Assembly: GCF_017875395.1 (NCBI RefSeq)
Contig: NZ_JAGGMO010000004.1
Location: 1 to 42,477 of the forward strand
DNA length: 42,477 bases
Direction of reading: 5' to 3'
Source of the DNA: Methanococcus voltae
Lineage (GTDB): Archaea > AGJL01 > Methanococci > Methanococcales > Methanococcaceae
Shown: piece after piece, positions 17,571 to 26,428 of the stretch
How the letters are laid out: every line of letters starts with the position of its first letter
Position numbering within the stretch: the stretch's first letter is position 1
Program-made: the position numbers and the translations under genes
Notes under the pieces: model-generated
Told to the model about the DNA's origin: nothing
The model's database searches: none
Seen by the model: the letters and a program-made list of their open reading frames with translations, nothing else

Positions 17571-17888
17571 AAAGTTGATAAACAACTTATTTTTAGTTAG
17601 ATTGCTAAATGGGGTATTTTCACCAAATTTCAATATCTTAACTCGATAATCCATTGAGATATGTCTTAATTTAATCCGCAGGACTAAAACCGTTGCTTAC
17701 ATCGTGGTCCTGTAATTTGTGAGGAAACTTTTTTTAAAACGATATTTTGTTAGTCCTTAGTATTGTGAGTACGCGGGACTATTTTTTATAGTAGTTTAGT
17801 TATAATATTATAAAATCAACAATATTATTATAATACTAAAAAAGAAAAGTTTTAAAAAATTAATTTTTTCAGAATTTTGAGGATTAAT
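17571..17888. other. Non-coding DNA at the presumed element end
   Basis: It contains CAGGAC (17679-17684) against GTCCTG (17707-17712), a 22-base loop, and further AGTCC/GGGACT pairs near 17752-17780 that echo the hairpins at 17151-17178. I see no open reading frame. It probably includes the promoter of the methyltransferase gene. Confidence 0.45.
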
Positions 17889-20423
17889 ATGGATAATAAA
17901 AAAACATACATTAGTTTATTTAGCGGTGCAGGAATTGGATGCTATGGTTTTAAATTAAATAATTTTGAGTGCATCGCATCAAATGAATTAATCGAAAGAA
18001 GATTAAAAATCCAAAAATTTAACAAAAAATGTAAATATGAAAGTGGTTATATTTGTGGAGATATATCTGAAAAAAGTATCAAAGAAAAATTATTTAATGA
18101 ACTTAAATTATGGAAATCTGTTGAAAAGATAACTGATGTTGATGTAATAATTGCTACCCCCCCTTGTCAAGGTATGTCCGTAGCAAATCATAAAAAGAAA
18201 AAAGATGAAATAATACGGAATTCACTAGTAACTGAATCTATCGTTTTGGTAAAAAAAATAAAGCCCAAATTTTTTATTTTTGAAAATGTACCCTCATTTA
18301 TGAAAACCATATGTACAGATTTGGATGGGATCAATAAAAAGATAGGCGAAGCAATATCTGAAAATTTAGCAAAAGAGTATTCCATATATGGCGAAGTTAT
18401 AAATTTCAAAAATTATGGGGCCTGCTCTAGTAGGTCAAGAACTTTGGTCATAGGCGTTAGAAAAGACTTAGCGGATTATATAAGCCCTATCGAATTATTC
18501 CCTGATAGGATAAAAGAAAAAACATTAAAAGAAACTATTGGTCATTTAATACGTTTGGAAGATTTCGATCAGTATGACCCTAATGACGTGTATCATCGCT
18601 TTAGGGCTTATCCAAAACACATGCGAAGTTGGATTTCAGAACTAAATGAAGGGGAATCTGCATTTGAAAATAAAAATCCTAAAAATATACCTCATAAAAT
18701 AGTAAATGGGGAAATAGTATATAATAAAAATAAAAATGGAGATAAATATAGGCGACAATATTGGACTAAAGTTGGTCCATGTATCCATACTAGAAATGAT
18801 CAATTAGCCAGTCAAAATACCGTACACCCCCATGACGATAGGGTGTTTAGCATTAGGGAATTAACGTTGATGATGACAATACCTTGTGAATTTAAGTGGT
18901 CAGAAAAATCAATTGCAGAAATATCTAAATTATCTGACATTGAAAAAAAAGCTTATTTTAAGAAAGAAGAGCTTAATATCCGACAATCCATTGGTGAATC
19001 TGTTCCTACGGAAATTTTTAAAAATGTATCTAAAAAAATATCAGATTTTTTGGATCAAAAACATTTGAAAAACACACAGGTTGAAAGTTTAATTGAAAGA
19101 TATCAATTAAACGACATCGATAATTTAAAAAAATTTATTGAAAAAAATGAATATAACTATTGTATTGCATCTTTGTCAAAAATTGCAGAACTTACAAATA
19201 ATAAACGAACTGCCAATTCTGCATATTACACAAATAAGTCAATAATTAATGAAATTGTAAAAACTTGGCCTGATTTGACTAAAGATGAGATAAATATCTT
19301 AGAACCCTCTGTGGGCGTAGGGAATTTCCTAAATATTATTATAAAAAAATATGATTATGCTAAAATTTTGAATATAGATGTTGTAGATATAGATAATGAT
19401 TCATTAAATATATTGAAAACTTTGATAATGAAAATGAATATTCCAAATAATGTTAATATATCCTTTATTAATGCTGATTTTTTGAAATATGATGTATTGA
19501 AAAAATATGATTTAACGGTGGGCAACCCTCCATTTACAAAATTAAAATCAAAAGATCCATTGGTTAAAGAATATTCTAAAAATAGATATAATAACAAAAC
19601 GACTAATATTTTTGCATTTTTTTTAGAGAAATGTATGACAATAAGTAATTATGTTTCGATGATAACACCTAAATCTTTATTAAATACCCCTGAATTTGAA
19701 TTAAGTCGAGAATATATTGAAAAATATAATGTAACGGACATTATTGATTTTGGAGAATATGGATTTAAAGGAGTTCTTGTGGAAACAATCTGCCTAACGA
19801 TTTCATTAAATGAAAAACCAAAAGACGTGCATGTCAAATCAATACCTAAAAATAAAAAGATAAAGCAAAAACAGAAGTACATATTTGATAACAAACTCCC
19901 ATATTGGATAATTTATAGAAATGATAAATTTGACGAAATTTGTAACAATATGGAATTTGGAATATTTAAAGTTTTTAGAGATAGGCAATTAACTAATTCA
20001 AATACTAATTCTTCAGATGGAATTAGGGTTTTAAAATCAAGAAATATATCTGATAATGGTAAAAAAGTTTTAGACATACCCAATTATGATTCATATGTTA
20101 AAAAAGAAATTGCAGAAAATTTTTCTGTTTATAAATACTTATATCAAGATGAAGTATACCTAACACCAAATATGACATATAATCCGCGTGTTATGAAAAA
20201 ACCAAATGGTATGCTAGTGAATGGGTCGGTGGCAATATTAATACCTAAAAAAGAATTTTCACTAACCACTGAAGAAATGGAGTATTATTCTTCCCCAGAA
20301 TATCGTGAATTTTACCATATAGCTAGAAATTATCAGACTAGATCATTAAACATTGATAAAACTTCCGTTTATTTTTTTGGAAAGTTTAATCGAGGGCAGG
20401 AAAATGACACAAATTACAAATAA
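17889..20423 (+). CDS. Fused 5-methylcytosine / N6-adenine DNA methyltransferase
   Basis: 844 residues from ATG 17889, preceded by GAGGA. The N-terminal half (1-390) is a C5-cytosine methylase: FSGAGIG (11-17), catalytic Cys93 in TPPCQG, ENV (131-133), and the late block QSIGESVP. The C-terminal half is an adenine methylase: SAM site EPSVGVGNF (about 472-480) and catalytic N546-P-P-F. A target-recognition-like stretch follows to the end. Two methylases of different base specificity usually serve the two strands of an asymmetric site; HphI is a known case with separate genes. The last 20 bases overlap the endonuclease gene, so this is a type II restriction-modification system. It carries defence cargo next to the element end. 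Confidence 0.9.
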   Translation: MDNKKTYISLFSGAGIGCYGFKLNNFECIASNELIERRLKIQKFNKKCKYESGYICGDISEKSIKEKLFNELKLWKSVEKITDVDVIIATPPCQGMSVANHKKKKDEIIRNSLVTESIVLVKKIKPKFFIFENVPSFMKTICTDLDGINKKIGEAISENLAKEYSIYGEVINFKNYGACSSRSRTLVIGVRKDLADYISPIELFPDRIKEKTLKETIGHLIRLEDFDQYDPNDVYHRFRAYPKHMRSWISELNEGESAFENKNPKNIPHKIVNGEIVYNKNKNGDKYRRQYWTKVGPCIHTRNDQLASQNTVHPHDDRVFSIRELTLMMTIPCEFKWSEKSIAEISKLSDIEKKAYFKKEELNIRQSIGESVPTEIFKNVSKKISDFLDQKHLKNTQVESLIERYQLNDIDNLKKFIEKNEYNYCIASLSKIAELTNNKRTANSAYYTNKSIINEIVKTWPDLTKDEINILEPSVGVGNFLNIIIKKYDYAKILNIDVVDIDNDSLNILKTLIMKMNIPNNVNISFINADFLKYDVLKKYDLTVGNPPFTKLKSKDPLVKEYSKNRYNNKTTNIFAFFLEKCMTISNYVSMITPKSLLNTPEFELSREYIEKYNVTDIIDFGEYGFKGVLVETICLTISLNEKPKDVHVKSIPKNKKIKQKQKYIFDNKLPYWIIYRNDKFDEICNNMEFGIFKVFRDRQLTNSNTNSSDGIRVLKSRNISDNGKKVLDIPNYDSYVKKEIAENFSVYKYLYQDEVYLTPNMTYNPRVMKKPNGMLVNGSVAILIPKKEFSLTTEEMEYYSSPEYREFYHIARNYQTRSLNIDKTSVYFFGKFNRGQENDTNYK

Positions 20424-21639
20424 TAATCCCATAGATGAATTATTATCTGGTAAAGACTATGATATTAAAAAGAGCAGAAATGCAAGATGGATAGATCAAA
20501 AATGCACGCCTGACGTTTTATCAATTATCGCAGAATGTATTTTAATGTATGCTAAAAAAAATCAAAATCATTCTTTTAAATCAGCAGATATATGGCATAA
20601 TGACGATAGTAATAAGTTAATAGTTGAAAATTTTAAAAAACCGAGTACAGATCATGAGGGTGCTAAGAACGAGTATGATAAATTTTTTCAACAGCCTATG
20701 GAGTTAATGAGTTATGCAGGTATTTTAAATAAAGAAAAGAAAAGGGGACGTAACTATTATGCTATTATTAATTTGACAATTTTAGAATATATATCATTGT
20801 CCCCAACTAATTCTTTAAATTTTTTAGTAAAATATATTAAAAAAGTTTTAGATGACTCTTCCATTTATTCATTATTTCAGAATTATTTTAATCATCAAAC
20901 CCCAGATACTTTTCAAGAGCTTAAACAGAAATTCAAAGAATTTACAATAGCAAATACTAATATAAATGGGGAATTTGAACCTAATAGGATATTTATAAAG
21001 GTAATGAATCCTTTAGCTTTTAAAAATAATGCAAAAGGTACTAAAAGGGGTTTTATGTCTAAAGATATTATTAAATGGCCTGATTTAATATATTCTGTAG
21101 ACAATTTTAGGGATATACAAAATAAAAAGCCAAAAAACCTAACTCGGGAAGAATGGAAAAATATAATAGCTAAAAAAAATAATTATATTAATTTAAAAAG
21201 ATTATCAAGAAATGCCGTATTCAACTACCAAAAATATATTAAAAACTATAAAAATGGCATTTCAGAGTTAAATAATGATATTTTTCAGGGTAATCCTGAA
21301 ATACATCACATATTTCCTAAATCTCAGTACCCCAATATAAGTCATTATTATGAAAATTTAATAGCATTATCCCCCAATATTCATACCCTAGCCCATAATA
21401 ATGGAAAATATAGCACGGTAAATAAAGAGTGCCAATTAAAACTCTTAATTTGTAAGAGTAAATGCATCGAGGAAAATAGTAATAAACCCATATCTCAACA
21501 AATGTGTTCATTTGACAATTTTATGCACGTATTGGATGAAGGTTTTGAGACGGACTTATTTGAACGTGTGAAAACAAATAATTTTAAAGAAGTAAATAAT
21601 ATACTGAATGAAAGATTAGAAGATATAGGTCATAATTAA
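20404..21639 (+). CDS. HNH-type restriction endonuclease
   Basis: 411 residues from ATG 20404, which follows GAGGGCAGG and overlaps the methylase gene. An N-terminal DNA-recognition-like region (ARWIDQKCTPDVLSIIAE; NEYDKFFQQPMELMSYAG) leads to a C-terminal HNH nuclease: E299-I-H301-H302-I-F-P-K, N318 in ENLIALSP and H327 in IHTLAH, the beta-beta-alpha metal layout. It should cut unmethylated DNA at the site protected by the fused methylase. The recognition sequence cannot be read from the protein. Length and coupling suit a type II enzyme. Confidence 0.85.
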   Translation: MTQITNNNPIDELLSGKDYDIKKSRNARWIDQKCTPDVLSIIAECILMYAKKNQNHSFKSADIWHNDDSNKLIVENFKKPSTDHEGAKNEYDKFFQQPMELMSYAGILNKEKKRGRNYYAIINLTILEYISLSPTNSLNFLVKYIKKVLDDSSIYSLFQNYFNHQTPDTFQELKQKFKEFTIANTNINGEFEPNRIFIKVMNPLAFKNNAKGTKRGFMSKDIIKWPDLIYSVDNFRDIQNKKPKNLTREEWKNIIAKKNNYINLKRLSRNAVFNYQKYIKNYKNGISELNNDIFQGNPEIHHIFPKSQYPNISHYYENLIALSPNIHTLAHNNGKYSTVNKECQLKLLICKSKCIEENSNKPISQQMCSFDNFMHVLDEGFETDLFERVKTNNFKEVNNILNERLEDIGHN

Positions 21640-21771
21640 GATCACAAATTAGATAGTAGGATTATAATTAAATCAAATATTGATTCAGTTGATTTAGAAA
21701 TTAATAAAATGGTTTATAAACTTTATGAATTAACTGATGAAGAAATAGAATTAATTGAAAATTCTATTTAA
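21640..21771 (+). pseudogene. C-terminal relic of a methylase-type restriction-modification protein
   Basis: Directly after the endonuclease stop and in the same frame, 43 codons stay open to TAA at 21771. The end, SVDLEINKMVYKLYELTDEE, is the familiar C-terminus of type IIG/Eco57I-like modification enzymes (I-D-x-x-V-Y-x-L-Y-x-L-T-x-E-E). There is no start codon except ATG 20 codons from the end. It is a remnant left by replacement of one restriction system by another. Confidence 0.55.
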
Positions 21772-21833
21772 TTATTCTTCTATTTCTATTTTTAAGTTAT
21801 TAGATTAATAATATATAATTAGTAAAATCTTCT

Positions 21834-23618
21834 TTAAACGACGTTATTAGTGTTTAATACTTTTTTAATATATTCATAAGTAACACTTTTTTTTAATTCA
21901 TTAGATATCTCTTTAATATCTTCTTCAGTAAGTTCTTTTTGATATATATCAAAATATTCAAGATTAATATTCAAATACTGTTCAAAACCTATGGTGGACA
22001 GTTCTAGCCTTTCAGCATTTAAGTAAGTACATAATGTTAAAATGTTTTGGATTACTTGATTATAATATATAGTATTGCGATATTCTGTATTTTTTAATTT
22101 TTTAAATAAATAACAATTTAATAATAATGAATGACGATATAAGTTTTTTATAGATTTTAATTCCGTTTTATTATGGTAATTTAATACTTCCATTGAGTCT
22201 TCAATAATAACATTTAATATATCAGTTACTAATTTATTTGAGATGTCTAACTTATTGTTTTCAAAGATTATTTTTAACAATTCATAATATATTTCTTCAA
22301 ATACACATTTGTTAATCCCATATTCTTTTTTATCATATTCATAAACATTGGGGATAATAACCAATATTTTGTAAAAAGTATCAAAATAAGCAGTATATGC
22401 TTTTTTAACATAAGTATTATATTGAATATCAGATACCTCCTTTTTAAGAATTTTGTATAATAACTCCATTAGAATTTCTTTATAATAACTTAATATATTA
22501 TGTTTAACTTGCAAGTTTAAATTTAAAGATTTATTTTCAATGAGTGTAGTAAAATATGAGATTTGATTTGTAAATATATTGTTTAGATATAAAAAATCTA
22601 AATCTAGTTTTATTAATTCTTTATTTACCTTATTTAATGAGATAATACACGTTTGAAGAATGGATAATCGATTATTATATATTGAGTATTCTAAAATTTG
22701 TAAAATTTCTATTGCAAATAATTCTAAGTTTTTAGCACATTCTTGTACATTAAGGTCGTATTTTTCCTTAGATTTATCACCGGGATTCAAAACATAAACT
22801 AAATAGTCGATAATTGCATATACTGCGTTTTCATCTTCATAATATTCCATACTTCTATAAATATAACTTTTTATATTTTTATAGGGATTTTTAACTTTAA
22901 AATATGCTGTTTTAGATTCTTGAATTTTTTTATCTTGCAGATATTTAGCATATATTTTTAATTTATCTTCTTTTTTATTTTCTTTTAAATTTTCCATATT
23001 ACTTTTTATATTTTCGTTACCCATCGCATCAAGTATATAATACAACAGTTCCTCATATGCTATGTCTAATGTTTCATCCAAAACATTTTCTGGCTTTAAA
23101 TTTACAAGGGTGTTTTTAATATAGCACGGAATATACATTAAATTAATTAAAAATAATCCAAATGCGGTGAAAATTAATGACTTTGATAGGACATCTAATT
23201 TTAAATGGAAAATTAAAATTAAATCTAAGACAATAGATATTGTATAACATCCTATTAAAAACCATAATCCCTTACTTTTTAAAAATATGTCGTTAAAACT
23301 TTCAGAATATCGTTGAGCAGTTAACTGTACTGCAACTAATGTTAATGTAAGTAATAATGCTCCAACAGTTGCTTGAATTGCTGCCATATTTGTTAATAAC
23401 GAAATAATCATATTCAAATTATTATCAATAGTTAAATCAATCCAATATAAATTATATCCAAAAATAAATGTTAAAAAAATAACAATATAACCCAATGCTA
23501 AAACTATATTATTGTAAAGTTTATATTCTTTTGTTCTAATGCATATACCCCATATGAGCCAGTATGTGAATAATAACATAAAAAATGCAAAAATTATATA
23601 ATGTAAAATTTTTTCCAT
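21834..23618 (-). CDS. Multi-pass membrane protein with large helical cytoplasmic part
   Basis: 594 residues; GAGGTAATAGG precedes the ATG. The first 180 residues hold about five membrane helices, including ATVGALLLTLTLVAVQLTAQ, which resembles the core of DUF2254-type membrane proteins. The remaining 400 residues are helical, Lys/Glu/Asn-rich and have no motif I know. It runs against the restriction cassette. A channel-like or defence effector role is possible but unproven. Confidence 0.6.
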   Translation of the reverse strand: MEKILHYIIFAFFMLLFTYWLIWGICIRTKEYKLYNNIVLALGYIVIFLTFIFGYNLYWIDLTIDNNLNMIISLLTNMAAIQATVGALLLTLTLVAVQLTAQRYSESFNDIFLKSKGLWFLIGCYTISIVLDLILIFHLKLDVLSKSLIFTAFGLFLINLMYIPCYIKNTLVNLKPENVLDETLDIAYEELLYYILDAMGNENIKSNMENLKENKKEDKLKIYAKYLQDKKIQESKTAYFKVKNPYKNIKSYIYRSMEYYEDENAVYAIIDYLVYVLNPGDKSKEKYDLNVQECAKNLELFAIEILQILEYSIYNNRLSILQTCIISLNKVNKELIKLDLDFLYLNNIFTNQISYFTTLIENKSLNLNLQVKHNILSYYKEILMELLYKILKKEVSDIQYNTYVKKAYTAYFDTFYKILVIIPNVYEYDKKEYGINKCVFEEIYYELLKIIFENNKLDISNKLVTDILNVIIEDSMEVLNYHNKTELKSIKNLYRHSLLLNCYLFKKLKNTEYRNTIYYNQVIQNILTLCTYLNAERLELSTIGFEQYLNINLEYFDIYQKELTEEDIKEISNELKKSVTYEYIKKVLNTNNVV

Positions 23619-23732
23619 TCCTATTACCTCAATTATGAATCAAATAAATTATATAATTAAAGTTATAAAAATGTAATTTAATTAAAAAAATATTATATAT
23701 TTACGATATTAAAATTACCTATGGTGATAAAT

Positions 23733-24143
23733 ATGGAAAGATATATGCCAAATGAACTCTATATGAAAAGGCTGTTCAATAAATTAAATGAAATTGAAGA
23801 AGATCAAACAAATGGATTTAAAGCTGATTTAGATCTTGATTGTTATGTAAATAATACAATTAAAAAAGTAAATAGTATGGAACAAGGTATTGATGAGCAA
23901 ACTGAATATGCTATTATTAGAGGATATTCAAAACAGGAACTTTTGGTTGAATACACGATATCATTCTATCCAAAATTTCTTTCAAGTAATGAATACTATG
24001 GTAATCAAACTAATCGAGAATCTAGATTACGAACTGCATTGGCATTGGCAAGGTCTCGAAATAAATCAAAAAATAAAAATATATATTTGGAAGCTTTGAA
24101 GCACATTTCAAATATTATTTCAAAACTTCCAAAATTTAATTAA
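23733..24143 (+). CDS. Unknown 136-residue protein
   Basis: ATG 23733 follows GGTGAT by 4 bases; the ATG four codons earlier overlaps that site. The product is charged and mainly helical (MERYMPNELYMKRLFNKLNE; TALALARSRNKSKNKNIYLE). It is divergent from the 594-residue membrane protein and convergent with the recombinase gene. Family not recognised. Confidence 0.6.
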   Translation: MERYMPNELYMKRLFNKLNEIEEDQTNGFKADLDLDCYVNNTIKKVNSMEQGIDEQTEYAIIRGYSKQELLVEYTISFYPKFLSSNEYYGNQTNRESRLRTALALARSRNKSKNKNIYLEALKHISNIISKLPKFN

Positions 24144-24323
24144 ATCATATCCAAATAATATTGTTTAATTCTTTTTCATTTATCGGGTTATCAAGCACGT
24201 TAATAGATCCAAAATACAAATTAATTCCCCCTCATTATGAATAATATAAATATTGATTTAAACAAATATAAATATATCCATAAAGAAGTCAACTATATTT
24301 AAGCACGTTATTGTTTGAACAAA

Positions 24324-24872
24324 TTATTTACCTAAATATCTATAAAGCGTAGCTTTACTAACATTAGTAATATTACTAATCTGAGATACAGAATACTCCC
24401 CAGAGTTATAAAGCTTTATAGCCATGGATAACTTATTAGAATCAACTTTAGGACGACCACCAACTCGACCACGTGCTCGTGCAACTGCTAAACCGTTCTT
24501 AGTTCTTTCAGAGGTTAAGTCCCTTTCAAACTGGGCTAACCCTGCAAAGATAGTGAAAAGAAGCTTACCATGTGCCGAACTCGTATCGAGCCAAGATTCC
24601 TTTAAACTTTTTATTTCAACGTTTAAAGATTTACAGTTTTCAACAATCTCAACTAAATCTTTAGTACTTCTTGAGATACGAGTAAGTTCTGTAACGATTA
24701 TAATATCATTAGATGATAAACTATCAAACATTTTAATAAATTCAGGCCTATTTCTTATAGTTCCTGAAATCTTTTCTAAATAGATTTTTTCACAACCTAC
24801 TTTTTTTAAATCTTGAACTTGTCTTTCTAAGTTTTGATCTTTTGTTGACACTCTTGCATAACCTACAATCAT
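24324..24872 (-). CDS. Serine recombinase, Hin/Gin invertase-resolvase type
   Basis: 182 residues from ATG 24872, which GTGAT precedes by 4 bases. The catalytic domain is complete: Ser9 in GYARVSTKDQ, the KISGTIRNRPEF block, IIVTELTRISRS, and AHGKLLFTIFAGLAQFERDL with ERTKNGL. A short C-terminal helix-turn-helix (YSVSQISNITNVSKATLYRY) binds DNA. Length and layout match DNA invertases and small resolvases, not large serine integrases. A hix-like crossover site lies 122 bp upstream. Likely roles are inversion of a DNA segment or resolution of element dimers. The spacer 24144-24323 beside it repeats AAGCACGTTA twice (about 24193 and 24302), possibly accessory sites. Confidence 0.92.
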   Translation of the reverse strand: MIVGYARVSTKDQNLERQVQDLKKVGCEKIYLEKISGTIRNRPEFIKMFDSLSSNDIIIVTELTRISRSTKDLVEIVENCKSLNVEIKSLKESWLDTSSAHGKLLFTIFAGLAQFERDLTSERTKNGLAVARARGRVGGRPKVDSNKLSMAIKLYNSGEYSVSQISNITNVSKATLYRYLGK

Positions 24873-24993
24873 AATTATCACGTAAAGTCTCGTTACTTAT
24901 CTATTTTGTAAGGTTTTGATACCTTGATATTGATACTAAGTTTTGAGAATTATCCCTATATAAAAGATGTTGATTTCTTAAAAAAAGTAAAAA

Positions 24994-25019
24994 GTCTTAA
25001 AAACGGTCGTTTTTGATAC
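24994..25019. promoter_or_regulatory. hix/gix-like crossover site next to the recombinase gene
   Basis: A 26-bp site with the core AAAAACG-GT-CGTTTTT, a perfect 7-bp inverted repeat around a 2-base centre, flanked by GTCTT and GATAC. By hand alignment it agrees with Salmonella hixL at 19 of 26 positions, including the TTTTTGATA end. A 2-base centre is what serine recombinases cut. TGATAC occurs twice more nearer the gene (about 24918 and 24930). I found no second full site in the window. Confidence 0.6.
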
Positions 25020-25068
25020 ATTGTAAAAAAAGATAAAAAAGATAAAAGTAAAATAAAAAAAATAATAA

Positions 25069-25866
25069 TTATTTACAAATATTAGTTTTATGTTTAGGAT
25101 CTAATTTAAGTAGTTTAAAGATATTTTTTCTCTTAAAACCATGTAATCTAAAAGGTTTGCTTTGTTTTGCACGTAAATGGTAAACATTTTCATTTTCGCT
25201 ATTATTATTTATTTTGTATTTAATATCCGAATCAGTAGGTGAGAATCTAGAATACTTGTGCCCATATGCTACATTGGATACAAATGATTCAAAAAGTTTC
25301 AAATCCTCTTTTGATAATTTTGATAAACTTTCACCTTTTAACTTTTTAATATCTTTGGATGAAATATGATTTTCCAAATTATTTTCATAATACTTTAAAC
25401 TAATGCAAAAGTCACATTTTTTTGATTTAAAATTACTAGACAATTTTTGAATATTTTTATCAGAAGATAGTTCATCCATTTTTTTAACATTCTTAAATAT
25501 TTGTATGGGGTAAACAATTTGATTCATAATAATTGCATCAATAATTAAATCCTTATATTCAATCCTCGAAAAGTGTAATCTAGGGTCATATTTTTCAACA
25601 AAATAAGATTTAGAAAAGAAATTAGCATCTAATTTTTCTAAATTATTTATATATCTATTAAATTTTTCTAGGTTTTTTAATTCTTTTTTAGATAACTCAT
25701 ACAATTTAGAAATATTTTCTCCTTTACTATTATAATATCGTAATCTAATCGAAGGAGATTCTGCTTTTACGGATTTTGAAGATATAACGCTACGTTTATT
25801 ACCACTTTCTTTATCAAATAGTATTGCATTATTTTTTGTTTTATTTTTTAAATTAAGTTTTCTAAT
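25069..25866 (-). CDS. Candidate toxin of a Panacea-type toxin-antitoxin pair; non-AUG start
   Basis: The frame is open from 25866 with no ATG, GTG or TTG until a TTG at 25704. GGGGAT lies 5 bases before ATT at 25866, so translation may start at ATT (265 residues), or at TTG 25704 (211 residues). The 54 extra codons are coding-like (DKESGNKRSVISSKSVKAES). The C-terminus, VYHLRAKQSKPFRLHGFKRK then FKLLKLDPKHK, recalls small RelE-like or phage toxins that end in a strand-rich R-L-x-G-F block, though weakly. The gene starts 22 bp after the Panacea antitoxin gene, the usual order for such a pair. Confidence 0.55.
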   Translation of the reverse strand: MRKLNLKNKTKNNAILFDKESGNKRSVISSKSVKAESPSIRLRYYNSKGENISKLYELSKKELKNLEKFNRYINNLEKLDANFFSKSYFVEKYDPRLHFSRIEYKDLIIDAIIMNQIVYPIQIFKNVKKMDELSSDKNIQKLSSNFKSKKCDFCISLKYYENNLENHISSKDIKKLKGESLSKLSKEDLKLFESFVSNVAYGHKYSRFSPTDSDIKYKINNNSENENVYHLRAKQSKPFRLHGFKRKNIFKLLKLDPKHKTNICK

Positions 25867-25887
25867 GTAAATCCCCTAACTATTGTA

Positions 25888-26322
25888 TTATTCCTCATAC
25901 ATTGAAAAATAGTATTTTTTCATATCTTCAACTGATATAACATTTGTAGAAGGCTCTAACTCTCCTAAATCACCCCTTGCATTAACCCAGGGTAATTCCT
26001 GGTGCGTTAATGATTCTAATTCAAAACCATTGTAATCGCCATAACTATTCCATATAACCTCTAAAAATGCTTCGGTATCCTCGTCAAACGATGGTTTACC
26101 TGCTTGTGGAATTCTATTCCAACGATATATTTTATATTTTTCATATAATTCCACAGATACTGGACCATGCACCCATGCTTGGAATTCATCATTAGTAATA
26201 AAACTTCTTTCCAGTAGTGCGTAATGCCATGCAACGGCATAATAACATAATTTTTGCAATTTAATATGATTCATAGACTCTTTATCTAAAAACCAATCTG
26301 CTAAATCACTTATAGTATACAC
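25888..26322 (-). CDS. Panacea-domain (SocA/GepA, DUF4065) antitoxin
   Basis: 144 residues. The signature is clear: SDLADWFLDKESMNHIKLQK, LCYYAVAWHYALL, FQAWVHGPVSVELYEKYK, and an acidic tail. Panacea proteins neutralise varied toxins encoded next to them (PanAT systems) or act as proteolytic adaptors. The neighbour downstream on the same strand is the probable toxin. GAGGGGTAATG gives a good start. Its presence in an element suits stabilisation or anti-virus defence. Confidence 0.85.
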   Translation of the reverse strand: MYTISDLADWFLDKESMNHIKLQKLCYYAVAWHYALLERSFITNDEFQAWVHGPVSVELYEKYKIYRWNRIPQAGKPSFDEDTEAFLEVIWNSYGDYNGFELESLTHQELPWVNARGDLGELEPSTNVISVEDMKKYYFSMYEE

Positions 26323-26428
26323 ATTACCCCTCCTTATGTATTATTCTTTTTTTTTAATTATATATTATTTTTGGATATATCTTTAAATTAAGAACAGTTA
26401 CTTTTTAAAATAAAAAATAAAAATGATA

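Noticed and set aside
17513-17717. Complete intron-containing tRNA-Ser on the minus strand
   Set aside because: I looked upstream for the 5' acceptor strand GCGGAGA and a D-arm and found neither; the anticodon stem also mismatches. A 3' fragment explains it better.
24147-24221. 24-residue minus-strand frame from TTG (MYFGSINVLDNPINEK)
   Set aside because: A GAGGGG lies upstream at long spacing, but the frame is too short and unsupported to call.
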